Positions 23,461 through 32,349 of a stretch of 64,000 nucleotides of DNA are shown here, piece after piece; position 1 is the stretch's first letter; each line of letters starts with the position of its first letter. The DNA is taken from NCBI GenBank assembly GCA_937889595.1, contig CALAOR010000020.1, forward strand, positions 32,487 to 96,486. The letters run 5' to 3'. Source of the stretch: an uncultured bacterium. Its GTDB lineage: Bacteria > Oederibacteriota > PGYV01 > Palsa-1178. Under the pieces are notes generated by a model that saw nothing but the letters and a program-made list of their open reading frames with translations, was not told the DNA's origin and made no database searches. A program made the position numbers and the translations under genes.

Positions 23461-24833
23461 TATATATTTATCCCGTATTCCTTCATCTTCCTCCACAGTG
23501 TTGACCTTGATACGCCAAGCACATCCGCGACTTTCGTGTGGTTTTTTCCGAATTTTGAAAAGGCCTTAAGTATTGTATTCTTTTCAACTTCGGTCAGCAG
23601 CAGGTCCGGATGCTCGACTGTTTTGCCTTTAAACCCGGGCTTTTCATTTTCATGCGCCGTAAGCTGGAAATACGGGGTTAAGTTATGCATGTACACCGGC
23701 ATGTCTTCCACGCTTATCAAATCACCCTGGCACATGGCAAAAGAATGCTGGATAATATTGTCAAGCTCCCTTACATTCCCGGGATAGTCATAATACATGA
23801 GAATTGCTTTTGCCTTTGAGTCCATGCCCACGATGCTGCGGTTGTGTGTTTTATTATATTTTTCGATATAAAACCTGAGCAGCAGGGGGATGTCCTCTTT
23901 TCGTTCCTTAAGCGCGGGTATATGTATATTAATTACGTTAAGCCTGTAAAACAGATCTTCCCTGAATTTTTTATATTTTATCAGTTCCTTTAAATCCTGA
24001 TTTGTTGCCGCTATGATCCTTATGTTTACTTTACTGGTCGATTCATCCCCAAGCCGCCTTAATTCCTTGTCATCCAGGACACGCAGCAGCTTGGCCTGCA
24101 GGCCCGGTGGCAGATCCCCTATTTCATCCAGAAAAAGCGTTCCTGTATCGGCAAGTTCTATTAACCCTTTTTTATCCGAAACGGCTCCGGTAAAAGCACC
24201 TTTTTTGTACCCGAACAATTCCGATTCGAGGAGGTTTTCAGGTATGGCCGCGCAGTTAACGGCTATAAATGGCCTGGCGGCCCTGCTGGAAAGCTCGTGA
24301 ATGGCCCTTGATATCAGTTCCTTGCCCGTACCGGTCTCTCCTGTCACCATGATGTTGCTGTCGCTCTTGGCGACTTTCCGGGCAAGAGCCATGACCTTTT
24401 TTATTTTTTCGCTCTTGCCTATAAAAATATTGTTGAAATATTCATCCGGAGCGGTGGCAGGGTCGTCTTTGACGGCGCGTAATCCGGATTTATCAATTAT
24501 GAATTCAAGCGCATGGATATTCACAGGCTTGGAAGTATAATTAAAGTCTTCCCTGCGCGCTATGGCGATCGCATTATCTATTTTTTCTTTGCTTGACGCG
24601 AGTATTACCGTCATCTGGGGGTTTCTTTCTTTTACAAACTTAACTATGTTAAGTTCAAGCTCGGGGATTATATCCGTATCCAGTATAAGGATCTTAAATT
24701 CCTGTTTGCTTATTTTATCCAAAAGGGACGATGAATCTGTGGCGATATACGGGGTGTCGCCCCTGTCTTCAAGGGCATTATTGATCTTTATCGCGTCATC
24801 GCGGTCCGTGAGGGCTATCAGTACTTTTGCCAT
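23460..24833 (-). CDS. Sigma-54-dependent NtrC-type response regulator
   Basis: A 457-residue protein in three parts. The receiver domain spans 1-120 (phospho-acceptor probably Asp52 in LILDTDII; Lys of SKPV present; the N-terminal acidic pair is poorly conserved). The AAA+ domain follows, with GETGTGKE, the sigma-54-contacting ESELFGYKKGAFTGA and the Walker B GTLFLDEIGDL. A Fis-type helix-turn-helix at about 415-457 contains NHTKVADVLGVSRSTLWRK. It activates sigma-54 promoters. The start lies within the end of the DUF2723 gene, so it is the last gene of the ROK/ligase/DUF2723 operon. No partner kinase is adjacent. Its stop codon is completed by the nested hairpin element. Confidence 0.93.
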   Translation of the reverse strand: MAKVLIALTDRDDAIKINNALEDRGDTPYIATDSSSLLDKISKQEFKILILDTDIIPELELNIVKFVKERNPQMTVILASSKEKIDNAIAIARREDFNYTSKPVNIHALEFIIDKSGLRAVKDDPATAPDEYFNNIFIGKSEKIKKVMALARKVAKSDSNIMVTGETGTGKELISRAIHELSSRAARPFIAVNCAAIPENLLESELFGYKKGAFTGAVSDKKGLIELADTGTLFLDEIGDLPPGLQAKLLRVLDDKELRRLGDESTSKVNIRIIAATNQDLKELIKYKKFREDLFYRLNVINIHIPALKERKEDIPLLLRFYIEKYNKTHNRSIVGMDSKAKAILMYYDYPGNVRELDNIIQHSFAMCQGDLISVEDMPVYMHNLTPYFQLTAHENEKPGFKGKTVEHPDLLLTEVEKNTILKAFSKFGKNHTKVADVLGVSRSTLWRKMKEYGINI

Positions 24834-27207
24834 TGTCCTGTGACTCCTTTATGGCCCTGAACAAATCTTTTAAACCTTTATCATTTGGATATAATTTCAT
24901 AGCTTCGCTCAGTTTTTCAACGGCCTTTTCATGATCTCCAAGCTTTTCATATGCGTACGCTGTGTACAAAAAAGTTCCCGGGTCCTTTGTTTCATTTTCA
25001 GACAGTAAAAACTGTTTCAAAGCAGCTTTATAATCGCCTGTCTTAAAATGGTACACTCCCATATTTTTATAAATTATATCATTTTTATAGTGTTTTTCAA
25101 GCAAATAATCATATATCTGCTGCGCAGCAACAATATCATTTGCAATCAACTTTTCATTGGCCTTGATTAATGCTATTTCAAGCCGTTCCTGTTTGCCAAA
25201 CCCTTCAATTACTGTTTTGCCTTTCGCAACATAATCGGCTTTGCTACCCCGCTTTAAAGCCTCGTTAAATATTGGAAGAGCCTTATCCAACAGCCCGTAA
25301 TTATAGTACAGGAGGCCAAGTCTTTCATATACAGCAGTTATATCAGCGCCCTTGTCAACAGCCCGGCTTAAGTACTGCATTTCGCTGGCGTTATCCCCGA
25401 GCTTATTATAGGCGAAAGCTATGTTATAAAGTATATTGCCATCGGGTTTATTCACAGGGAACTGTAATGCCATTTTGTTCAATACAGTTGATTCCAGGTA
25501 CCTGTTTTCTTCCATAAGCGCATTGGCGGCGTTAACCATACATACGGGATACCATGTTACAAGCGACCTGTTCGCGTTATTGTTTAACGCGCTTCTTTCA
25601 AATATTCCCCTGTAATTGTAAAGATAAAACAATTCCGGTGCTGTTCTTTCTTTGACAGCATTTATTTTCATTAGAATACCGTACTGCTGTTCCGTAAACT
25701 TTGACGGGTCAAGCTGAACCGGATTTTCCCAGAAGTAATTACGGTATACACCCGCTCTGCCGCTGTACGAACTTATGATATTCCTGATGTTTGAATCGCG
25801 TTTATAAGGCGCAAGTGACGCATCAGAACCCGTTTGTTTTATGAAATCATCTATCCCCCATTTAAAGATCAGGAAAGAATCCGTGGCGAATTTAATGTCC
25901 CTGCGCTTTTTTTCAATTTCCCGTATATAGTAAACAGGCATGGCGTTGTAATCGCCGGACGCAAGGTAAACGCTTCCTTTCGGGATACTGACAAGCAGGT
26001 TATATCCGTAGTCATATGAGATATAATCGAAGCGGGAGTTATTCTTTTTATAATCCGTATAAGCCAGGAATATAAGGATTATAACAAACGCTGACGCGGT
26101 CAAATAAACGGCACGTTTTTTCCTTAAATAACCGTATATGAACAATATCCCCGGCCCAAGCAAAAGCAGGACAATGTATTCTGCCGGCATCAGGAATATG
26201 TCCATAAGATATATCAAATCTTTTGTGGTCCTGTTATAAAATACAACAGCCAATACAACTGCGGCAAAAATGGCGGCCAGAAAATATAAATGCTTTTTTG
26301 ACTTTTTGTACAAAGCGTAACCGCCGATCGCAGCAACAGCGGAGAACAACGAATAATTGACCGCAAACAGCCTGAAAAACTCCTGCAGCTGGGTTAAATA
26401 CAGTCCAAAAGAAGCTTTTATAGGATATACATACCCCTTCCTCAGTATTACCCACATCATATCCCTAAAACCAACCGGGTTTCCCCAGTTTAAAGCCGGA
26501 ACATTGTGCGCCCTGATCGGCAGATACAGATAAGCGCTGATGCCTGCCAGAAAGAAAATAACAACATAAAAGCACCTTAAGGCCTTAAGCCTTTTAAAAT
26601 ATATGACAAAAAAGTACGCCGCAGCCGGCGCGAGTATGATGGTGCTTGGCCAGTGGTTTGTAAGCGCCAGGCCGAAACAAAAAGACAAAAGGTATATATA
26701 TTTTACATGAAACCTGTCCAGCAGGATCATGGATATGCAGATAATCGCTGCCAGAAAAAACAGGTTTAATATGTATATTCCGCCTTTTGCATCGAGTGCC
26801 TGGTTCCAGAATATGAAGCTTACGGCAAGAACCGCGCAGGTAAATGCCGAGACCAGTGAATTTTTGAATATTCCCCCGGATTCGTCCTGCCCCGGCCCAT
26901 TAAACATCTGCAAAGTCCTCATTGATATTATGTAGGTCATGGCAAGCACAAGCATGGAAAGAAGCACCGCAAACATGTTCACCCTGAATGAAGGGTTTGC
27001 CAGCGGCACAAGGGTAATAATCTTTGCAGCCATGGTATAAAGCGGATAGCCAGGCGGATGGCCTATGCCAAGCGTATATGCCGCAGCCGTAGTTTCAGGG
27101 GAGTCGTTATTTTTGAATACAGGCGGCATGGTATGGATGTACAATGCCAAAATCCCGAAAAACAGCAAAAATTTAAGGCACCGGTCAATAAGTTTTGTTT
27201 TGTTCAT
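24796..27207 (-). CDS. DUF2723 membrane protein with C-terminal TPR domain
   Basis: An 803-residue protein. The N-terminal half has about 10-12 transmembrane segments and the DUF2723 signature (NDSPETTAAAYTLGIGHPPG, then YPLYT), a GT-C glycosyltransferase-like fold related to protein O-mannosyltransferases. Residues about 560-800 are TPR repeats (YLLEKHYKNDIIYKNMGVYH, DYKAALKQFL). GT-C enzymes use lipid-linked sugars at the outer face of the inner membrane; the acceptor here is unknown. It is co-transcribed with an O-antigen-ligase-like gene. Start at 27207, just past the upstream stop. Confidence 0.85.
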   Translation of the reverse strand: MNKTKLIDRCLKFLLFFGILALYIHTMPPVFKNNDSPETTAAAYTLGIGHPPGYPLYTMAAKIITLVPLANPSFRVNMFAVLLSMLVLAMTYIISMRTLQMFNGPGQDESGGIFKNSLVSAFTCAVLAVSFIFWNQALDAKGGIYILNLFFLAAIICISMILLDRFHVKYIYLLSFCFGLALTNHWPSTIILAPAAAYFFVIYFKRLKALRCFYVVIFFLAGISAYLYLPIRAHNVPALNWGNPVGFRDMMWVILRKGYVYPIKASFGLYLTQLQEFFRLFAVNYSLFSAVAAIGGYALYKKSKKHLYFLAAIFAAVVLAVVFYNRTTKDLIYLMDIFLMPAEYIVLLLLGPGILFIYGYLRKKRAVYLTASAFVIILIFLAYTDYKKNNSRFDYISYDYGYNLLVSIPKGSVYLASGDYNAMPVYYIREIEKKRRDIKFATDSFLIFKWGIDDFIKQTGSDASLAPYKRDSNIRNIISSYSGRAGVYRNYFWENPVQLDPSKFTEQQYGILMKINAVKERTAPELFYLYNYRGIFERSALNNNANRSLVTWYPVCMVNAANALMEENRYLESTVLNKMALQFPVNKPDGNILYNIAFAYNKLGDNASEMQYLSRAVDKGADITAVYERLGLLYYNYGLLDKALPIFNEALKRGSKADYVAKGKTVIEGFGKQERLEIALIKANEKLIANDIVAAQQIYDYLLEKHYKNDIIYKNMGVYHFKTGDYKAALKQFLLSENETKDPGTFLYTAYAYEKLGDHEKAVEKLSEAMKLYPNDKGLKDLFRAIKESQDNGKSTDSPHGPR

Positions 27208-27212
27208 GCCGA

Positions 27213-29054
27213 TCACTTTCCCGTCCTGTCTAAAGCTTCAACTGCCTTTAACAGATTTTCAAACTCGGGTTTGGCCCCGTTTTTTTCCATGAACTTGTTT
27301 AATGTGCGCCTGGCGCCTTCATAATCCTTTTTTGCCACATATGCGGTCGCGAGATTGGTATATGCCGCATCATAATGCGGAGCCGCAAAGATGGACATTT
27401 CAAGTCGTTTTATGGATTCATCAAGGCTGCCTAACTGTCCGCTGACCGCTCCCAGCATGTTATTTACCTCGGGGCAAAATGGGTTCAGTTTCAGGTCCAT
27501 CCTGTAATACTGCTCTGCCTTGGCCAGGTTCCCTGTCTTTCTGTAGGCTTCTGCCGCATAATAATACTGCGCCACATCTGTCTGGGGGCACAGTTCCACT
27601 GCTTTTAACCCTATGACACGCTCGTAGTATTCAATAGCCTGAGGCATTAAATCTCTTTTGGAATATGATTCAGCTTTTTTCAGGTACATATTGGCCGCCA
27701 GCGTCCTTCCATCGCCGTTTATAAGGAATAACAGCGCTATGCAGGCTGAAATCAATAACGGCGCGGCAATATCCTTCTTTAAGACGTAAGCGGTCCGGTT
27801 TAAGGCAAATAATTGCTGCGAGAAAAGCATCAAAAAGAAAATGAAAGTTGTCGCCGGTATATTGTAAAAAGTATTAAAAAATGAGGCACCAAGCAGGGCC
27901 GTGACAGACGACGCAAACCCAACGGCTTTAAAATCAGCGCGCTTTTCCCTTATCAAACCCGCCGTAACGCGGTAAAAAACAAAAATAGCCAGCAGGAATA
28001 ATCCAAGTCCCAGAATCCCCGACTCGGACGCTATCAAAAGATACTGTTCGTGCGGCATCCAGGTCACAACATAATCATAACCATAATTTTTCGGGTCGTT
28101 TAAGAGTATGCCCTGATAGTACGGGTAATTCATCCTGAAACTTCCTATTCCCTTGCCAAGCACAGGAGACTCCCTGACCATGAGCAGGCTCGACTCCCAC
28201 ATAATGAGCCGGTGCTTTAGCGAACGGCCTTTTTCATTGACAAAACTTTTGTATTTGGATGATGCAACCGGCGTAATGACGATAAGTGCGGCAACAATAA
28301 TGAAAATACCTGCGATCATCTTTTTCCTGTTTTTCATTATCAGCTCCCACAGGAAATCGCGCTTAATGATCGCGGCAAATATTGAAAATGAAAGTGAACC
28401 AAGCGCCATCCCAATAAAGGCCCCCGCCACGCGGGTATAATAGATGCATAAAACGTGGATGAAAAGCGATACACCGGCTAAAACCCTGAATTTTTTTTCA
28501 AAAAAAACATACGACAGGACAATAAAAAAAGACAATAACAATTCCCCCGCAAGGAAATCGGGATTGCCTATCGTGCCAAGCGGCCTTCCCGCAAAATTCG
28601 TGCTCCACTTAAACGGGTCCGCATCAAAATGCTGGGCGATGCCGTATGCCGCCATCAGCGTGTGCGACAATACTATCATAAAAACCACACGCTTTATGCC
28701 GGAAATTCCCGATATGTCATATACAATATACGCGCCAAGCACCATAACAGCCAGCTCAAGAAAATACTTCATGCTGATTTCCTTATTGACGGACATTAAG
28801 ACCGATGCAAATACCGCCAGTAGGTATCCGGCAAGTGGAAGCAGGACTGGGTTGGTTTTAAATGAAAGCCTGCCGTTGCGCATTGAACGTATGATATAAA
28901 GTATCAACAGCAACGGAAGAAATACGCGCGCCACCATCATTTGCGGGGGGCCGAACGGGTCAAGCGACGGCTGGAAAAAAACTACGGGGATACAAAAAAC
29001 AATAAAGTTAATTACATTGTTGATTAAGAGATCAAGTATCCTCTTTTGATTCAT
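27213..29054 (-). CDS. O-antigen ligase family (Wzy_C) protein with TPR domain
   Basis: A 613-residue protein: 10-12 transmembrane segments, a large loop with RLIMWESSLLMVRESPVLGK and GIGSFRMNYP (Wzy_C region), then TPR repeats from about residue 460. The family includes WaaL ligases and the PglL/PilO oligosaccharyltransferases that move lipid-linked glycans onto lipid A or proteins. It begins inside the end of the ROK kinase gene (ATGA overlap) and runs directly into the DUF2723 gene. Which acceptor is used cannot be told from the sequence. Confidence 0.88.
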   Translation of the reverse strand: MNQKRILDLLINNVINFIVFCIPVVFFQPSLDPFGPPQMMVARVFLPLLLILYIIRSMRNGRLSFKTNPVLLPLAGYLLAVFASVLMSVNKEISMKYFLELAVMVLGAYIVYDISGISGIKRVVFMIVLSHTLMAAYGIAQHFDADPFKWSTNFAGRPLGTIGNPDFLAGELLLSFFIVLSYVFFEKKFRVLAGVSLFIHVLCIYYTRVAGAFIGMALGSLSFSIFAAIIKRDFLWELIMKNRKKMIAGIFIIVAALIVITPVASSKYKSFVNEKGRSLKHRLIMWESSLLMVRESPVLGKGIGSFRMNYPYYQGILLNDPKNYGYDYVVTWMPHEQYLLIASESGILGLGLFLLAIFVFYRVTAGLIREKRADFKAVGFASSVTALLGASFFNTFYNIPATTFIFFLMLFSQQLFALNRTAYVLKKDIAAPLLISACIALLFLINGDGRTLAANMYLKKAESYSKRDLMPQAIEYYERVIGLKAVELCPQTDVAQYYYAAEAYRKTGNLAKAEQYYRMDLKLNPFCPEVNNMLGAVSGQLGSLDESIKRLEMSIFAAPHYDAAYTNLATAYVAKKDYEGARRTLNKFMEKNGAKPEFENLLKAVEALDRTGK

Positions 29055-30049
29055 TTAAGGTTATAAAATTCGCCTTCGTTTATGACAACTCCGGCCGCGC
29101 CTATTGCCCCCGCAAGCTCCCCGAGCTTGGCGGGGACTATTTTTGCGGCTGAGAATGTCAGGGCGAATGTCTGTTTTCTTACTGCTTCTTTGAGGGGCTT
29201 AAACAGCCTGTCACCGGCGTTTATAACACCGCCTGCAATTACAACCACTTCGGGGTTTAACCCGTTGATCTGGTTTGCCACGCCTGCCGCCAGGTACTTT
29301 ATAAATTCATCCCAGACCACAACGGCGGTTTTGTCATTTTGGACCATGGCCTCATACACTGTTTTTGATGTTATTTTGGAAATATCGCCTTTTACAAATT
29401 CTGTCATCATGGAACTTGCGCCTTTTCTTATTGCCTCGCGTGCTGATTCGGCTATGGCCGAAGCGGAGGCATACTGCTCAAGACAGCCCTTTGCCCCGCA
29501 TTTACATAACCTGCCGTCAGGATTAAGCGATGTATGGCCTATCTCTGCCGCGTTATAGTTGGCTCCCCTGACCAGCTTATTATCTATTATTATACCTCCT
29601 CCAACACCTGTTCCAAGGGTAATCCCGACCACATTGGACGCCCCTTTGGCCGCGCCCACCCATTGTTCACCGTATGCCGCGCAATTGGCGTCATTATCCA
29701 CGCCCACCCCTACGCCAAGCTGTTTTTCAAGGCTGGCTTTGAGCAATACACGGGTCCATCCGGGCAGGTTAACAGCCCCCATTATAATCCCTTTTTTTGA
29801 ATCAAGCGGGCCCGGCGAGCCTATACCGGCGCGCCATATATCTTTCATGGCAAGGCCTGATTTTTTTACAAGAGCCTTTACGTTATCAGCGATGTTCCTT
29901 ATGACATGCTCCGGCCCCTTTGCCGATTCGTTCGGAAAATGAACGTATGATTTTACTTTACCGGAAGTATCCACAAGAACTGCAACGACATTGGTACCGC
30001 CAAGATCGATGCCGATTACGAGTTTTTTTGACTTTGACTTTTTAGCCAT
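29051..30049 (-). CDS. ROK-family sugar kinase (glucokinase type)
   Basis: A 332-residue ROK kinase. It carries an N-terminal ATP-binding loop GIDLGGTNVVAVLVD, catalytic VGVDNDANCAAYGE (Asp), the glycine loop LGTGVGGGIII, and the zinc-binding ROK motif CKCGAKGCLE preceded by EIGHTSLNPDG. Members phosphorylate glucose or related hexoses with ATP. It is the first gene of an operon with the ligase-like protein, DUF2723 protein and sigma-54 activator, so it could feed sugar phosphates into glycan assembly; that link is inference. Confidence 0.93.
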   Translation of the reverse strand: MAKKSKSKKLVIGIDLGGTNVVAVLVDTSGKVKSYVHFPNESAKGPEHVIRNIADNVKALVKKSGLAMKDIWRAGIGSPGPLDSKKGIIMGAVNLPGWTRVLLKASLEKQLGVGVGVDNDANCAAYGEQWVGAAKGASNVVGITLGTGVGGGIIIDNKLVRGANYNAAEIGHTSLNPDGRLCKCGAKGCLEQYASASAIAESAREAIRKGASSMMTEFVKGDISKITSKTVYEAMVQNDKTAVVVWDEFIKYLAAGVANQINGLNPEVVVIAGGVINAGDRLFKPLKEAVRKQTFALTFSAAKIVPAKLGELAGAIGAAGVVINEGEFYNLK

Positions 30050-30085
30050 TATTTATCTCCCGTTAAATTTATTCCCGCCATAAAC

Positions 30086-30321
30086 TATAATACCTTCCAA
30101 GCTTGCTGATCTGATGACCTTCTATAATATCCTCCAAGCTTGCTGATCAAATCTCGATTTTCGAATCTCGGACGCAGCGAGAAAGATAACAGCTTGGTTC
30201 AACCTGGGATCAAGGACAAAAACTGCCTTTGGCGAGGCTAACCAAGCGTTCAAGATTCGAAAATCGAGATTTGACCGTATTACCTCTCTATAATATTTAT
30301 AATATTATAGAGAGGTAATAC
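30086..30321. repeat. Cluster of direct and inverted repeats between ROK gene and tRNA-Leu
   Basis: Two direct copies of CCAAGCTTGCTGATC, each preceded by TATAATA-like text (30086-30111 and 30123-30148). A perfect 21-base inverted repeat follows (left arm from 30148 beginning CAAATCTCGATTTTCGAATC, right arm 30253-30273) around an 84-base loop that contains its own short stem CTTGGTT/AACCAAG. The third part is a near-perfect 45-base palindrome of GTATTACCTCTCTATAATAT at 30277-30321. The ROK operon promoter must lie in or near this cluster. Confidence 0.8.
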
Positions 30322-30325
30322 TAGA

Positions 30326-30352
30326 CCAAAATTTTCCCCGGGAAAATTTTGG
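30326..30352. repeat. Palindrome at the tRNA-Leu 3' end
   Basis: A perfect palindrome with one central base: CCAAAATTTTCCC and GGGAAAATTTTGG. On the minus strand its first three bases are the encoded CCA of the tRNA. A related palindrome, with the same start and a different centre, occupies the same place at both tRNA-Gln genes. Confidence 0.85.
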
Positions 30353-30434
30353 TGCGAGGAGGGAGACTTGAACTCCCATGGTGTTACCCGCTAGCACCTC
30401 AAGCTAGTGCGTCTACCAATTTCGCCATCCTCGC
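30350..30434 (-). tRNA. tRNA-Leu (anticodon GAG)
   Basis: Minus strand. Acceptor GCGAGGA/TCCTCGC, D arm with AATTGGTAGAC, anticodon stem CTAGC/GCTAG with loop TTGAGGT (anticodon GAG), a long variable arm as expected for leucine, T arm GGGAG-TTCAAGT-CTCCC, discriminator A and encoded CCA. The next gene upstream ends two bases from its 5' end. Confidence 0.95.
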
Positions 30435-30436
30435 AT

Positions 30437-30865
30437 TTATTTATTTATTACTTTATATTCAGCCCTTATGTCCGCCTGGCCGGACTGTTCCGGCCTCATA
30501 AAAAATCCGGTGAGCATCGTAATTATTGAAAAAAGCAGCGAACCTATCATGGCGCCCCAAAGGCTTTTGACTTCAAAACCCTTGACTAACCATCCTGTAG
30601 CGAAGAACACAACCGCGTTTATCACCAAAGTGAACAGCCCAAATGATAATATATTTATCGGTAAAGTCAACAAAATAATCAGCGGCCTGATAAAAGTATT
30701 AATCAAAGCAATAACCGCTGCTGCTGCCGCGAGTATCAAAACGCCGCGCAAGCCCGGCTCGCTTACATTCAGCCCCTTGACGGTCTTAACAATGACAAAA
30801 AGCACCGCCGTATTTATCAGCCACTTGGCAATTAAAGGCACAAAATCAAAGCGCGCCGATGCCAT
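30437..30865 (-). CDS. Phage holin family 4 / YvlD-type membrane protein
   Basis: A 142-residue protein with four transmembrane segments: LIAKWLINTAVLFVIVKTV, GVLILAAAAAVIALINTFI, LITLPINILSFGLFTLVINA-like helices and a final hairpin. It carries the family's INTFIRPLIILLTLPINILS motif. The family name comes from similarity to holins; chromosomal members have unknown roles. The start at 30865 (AAGGAC upstream) overlaps the end of the cNMP-binding gene by 20 bases, so the two are coupled. Confidence 0.85.
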   Translation of the reverse strand: MASARFDFVPLIAKWLINTAVLFVIVKTVKGLNVSEPGLRGVLILAAAAAVIALINTFIRPLIILLTLPINILSFGLFTLVINAVVFFATGWLVKGFEVKSLWGAMIGSLLFSIITMLTGFFMRPEQSGQADIRAEYKVINK

Positions 30866-31310
30866 ATCCGTCCTTTGCCAGCTTCTTATCGGCGTCCCTA
30901 AGGCGCGCAACAAGGGTTTTAATGAATATTTCATTCAATTTCATCACTATTGACGGCTGGGTTTTCTTAAAGTCGTTGTAATCCCTGTCGGTAAAACGAA
31001 TCAGTTTGCATGGTTTTATGGTAACTGCGGATGCCGACCTTGGAGCCGGATAAAGCATGGACATCTCGCCGAACCATTCGCCAGCCTGCAGGTTGGCTAT
31101 AAATGTTTCCTCTGTTTTATTCTTTTTGACGATTTTAACCGCTCCCTCAACAACTATGTACATGGAGTCATCGCCTATCTGATTCTCGTTAAATACCGTA
31201 AACTGCGCCACATAATCATCCAGCAGGAGCCTCTCTGAAAAAACCTTGAGTTCCGCATCGCTGAATGTTTTAAAAAAAGGCTGTTTCTTCAGCACAGATA
31301 TATCAACCAT
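30846..31310 (-). CDS. Stand-alone cyclic-nucleotide-binding domain protein
   Basis: A 154-residue protein consisting of one Crp-type cNMP-binding domain. FFKTFSDAELKVFSERLLL opens the fold, and the phosphate-binding cassette reads FGEMSMLYPAPRSASAV with Glu and Arg in the expected places. The DNA-binding helix-turn-helix of Crp/Fnr proteins is missing; the C-terminal 30 residues are a single charged helix. It may act by protein contact. It overlaps rsmD by eight bases upstream and the YvlD-type gene downstream. Confidence 0.85.
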   Translation of the reverse strand: MVDISVLKKQPFFKTFSDAELKVFSERLLLDDYVAQFTVFNENQIGDDSMYIVVEGAVKIVKKNKTEETFIANLQAGEWFGEMSMLYPAPRSASAVTIKPCKLIRFTDRDYNDFKKTQPSIVMKLNEIFIKTLVARLRDADKKLAKDGYGIGAL

Positions 31311-31872
31311 TCGGCACCTCCGCCCTTTTCAGGCATAAAATAAAAGTATCGCCGTACTTTTTTTCCCTGATTATAGTCCAGCACTGCAACTTGGTTTCCA
31401 TCTCTTTTTTTTCGTCAAGGTGGAGTTCAATAACAACCAGGCCGTCATCACTTAAAATATCATTATACAGTAAACTTTGCAAGAGTATATTTATATAACC
31501 TTTATTATAAGGCGGGTCGGCGAATATAAGGCCTGCTTTTAACTTCATTGTTTTAAGTTTTTCCGCGGCGAGGGTAAAATCGCCTTTGATAAAAACGTAG
31601 GACTGCCTGTCTACCTTGAGTTTCTCCGCGTTTTTTTCAAGTATATCGCCGTGCAGTTTATCAACAAAATACACTTTTGAGGCGCCGTTGCTCAAAGCCT
31701 CGAAACCCAAAGCCCCTGTGCCGGAAAAAAAGTCAAATACAACCCGGCTTTCAACGCATGGCCTTATCATGTTAAAGATGGCCTGCCTGATTTTTGCCAG
31801 AGTGGGCCTTGTCTGGTTTCCTTTTGGTGTGCTGATGGGTATGCCCCTGTAAATTCCGCTTGTAATTATCAT
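31303..31872 (-). CDS. rsmD: 16S rRNA (guanine966-N2)-methyltransferase RsmD
   Basis: A 189-residue protein. ITSGIYRGIPISTPKGNQTRPT is the family N-terminus, VVFDFFSGTGALGFEALSNGA the SAM loop, and FADPPYNKG contains the DPPY catalytic motif of N2-guanine methyltransferases. It modifies 16S rRNA in the small subunit. It is the first of three overlapping genes (rsmD, cNMP-binding, YvlD-type). Confidence 0.93.
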   Translation of the reverse strand: MIITSGIYRGIPISTPKGNQTRPTLAKIRQAIFNMIRPCVESRVVFDFFSGTGALGFEALSNGASKVYFVDKLHGDILEKNAEKLKVDRQSYVFIKGDFTLAAEKLKTMKLKAGLIFADPPYNKGYINILLQSLLYNDILSDDGLVVIELHLDEKKEMETKLQCWTIIREKKYGDTFILCLKRAEVPNG

Positions 31873-31963
31873 CTAATATGTCCGGCGTATAATGCCATGG
31901 GATCTAAGATAAACCACGGCGAAAAGTTATTTTCCAGAACAGCGCGGGTTCCCGCGGCGCAAC

Positions 31964-32317
31964 CTATTTTTTTTCCGTGCCGGTCTGGCACTTTATGCAA
32001 TTCTTGGAAAAAGGTATGGCTTTAAGCCTTTCTATGCTTATGTCTTTTCCGCACTTATCGCACTTGCCGAACCTGCCCTCCTCGATCTTTTGCAGCGCTT
32101 CTTCTATATCCATCAAAAGCTTCTTGTTTTTCTCGGTCAGATCCTGGTGCAGTTCCTTGTCATAAATATTGGTTGCCGTATCTGCAAAATCCTGGGCGTC
32201 ATTCTGATATCCTTCCGCGCTTGTCATCTCGTCCTTATTCTGCCTAATCTCCGATATTTTATCTTCCTTCATTTCCACTAAGATCTCTTTCAGTTCCTTT
32301 TTTCTCTTGGCGTCCAC
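31964..32317 (-). CDS. DksA/TraR-type zinc-finger protein
   Basis: A 117-residue protein: an N-terminal coiled coil rich in Lys/Glu/Asp, then the four-cysteine zinc finger FGKCDKCGKDISIERLKAIP and CIKC. DksA-type proteins bind the secondary channel of RNA polymerase and tune transcription, often with ppGpp. The short length resembles the YteA/TraR-like group rather than full-length E. coli DksA. It lies between speD and rsmD. Confidence 0.88.
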   Translation of the reverse strand: MDAKRKKELKEILVEMKEDKISEIRQNKDEMTSAEGYQNDAQDFADTATNIYDKELHQDLTEKNKKLLMDIEEALQKIEEGRFGKCDKCGKDISIERLKAIPFSKNCIKCQTGTEKK

Positions 32318-32349
32318 TTGTAAATCACCTCATCAATTTTTGAAATACC

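Noticed and set aside
30437..30865. Prophage holin
   Set aside because: The family name suggests a phage, but no endolysin or structural gene is near and the gene is coupled to chromosomal genes rsmD and a cNMP-binding gene.
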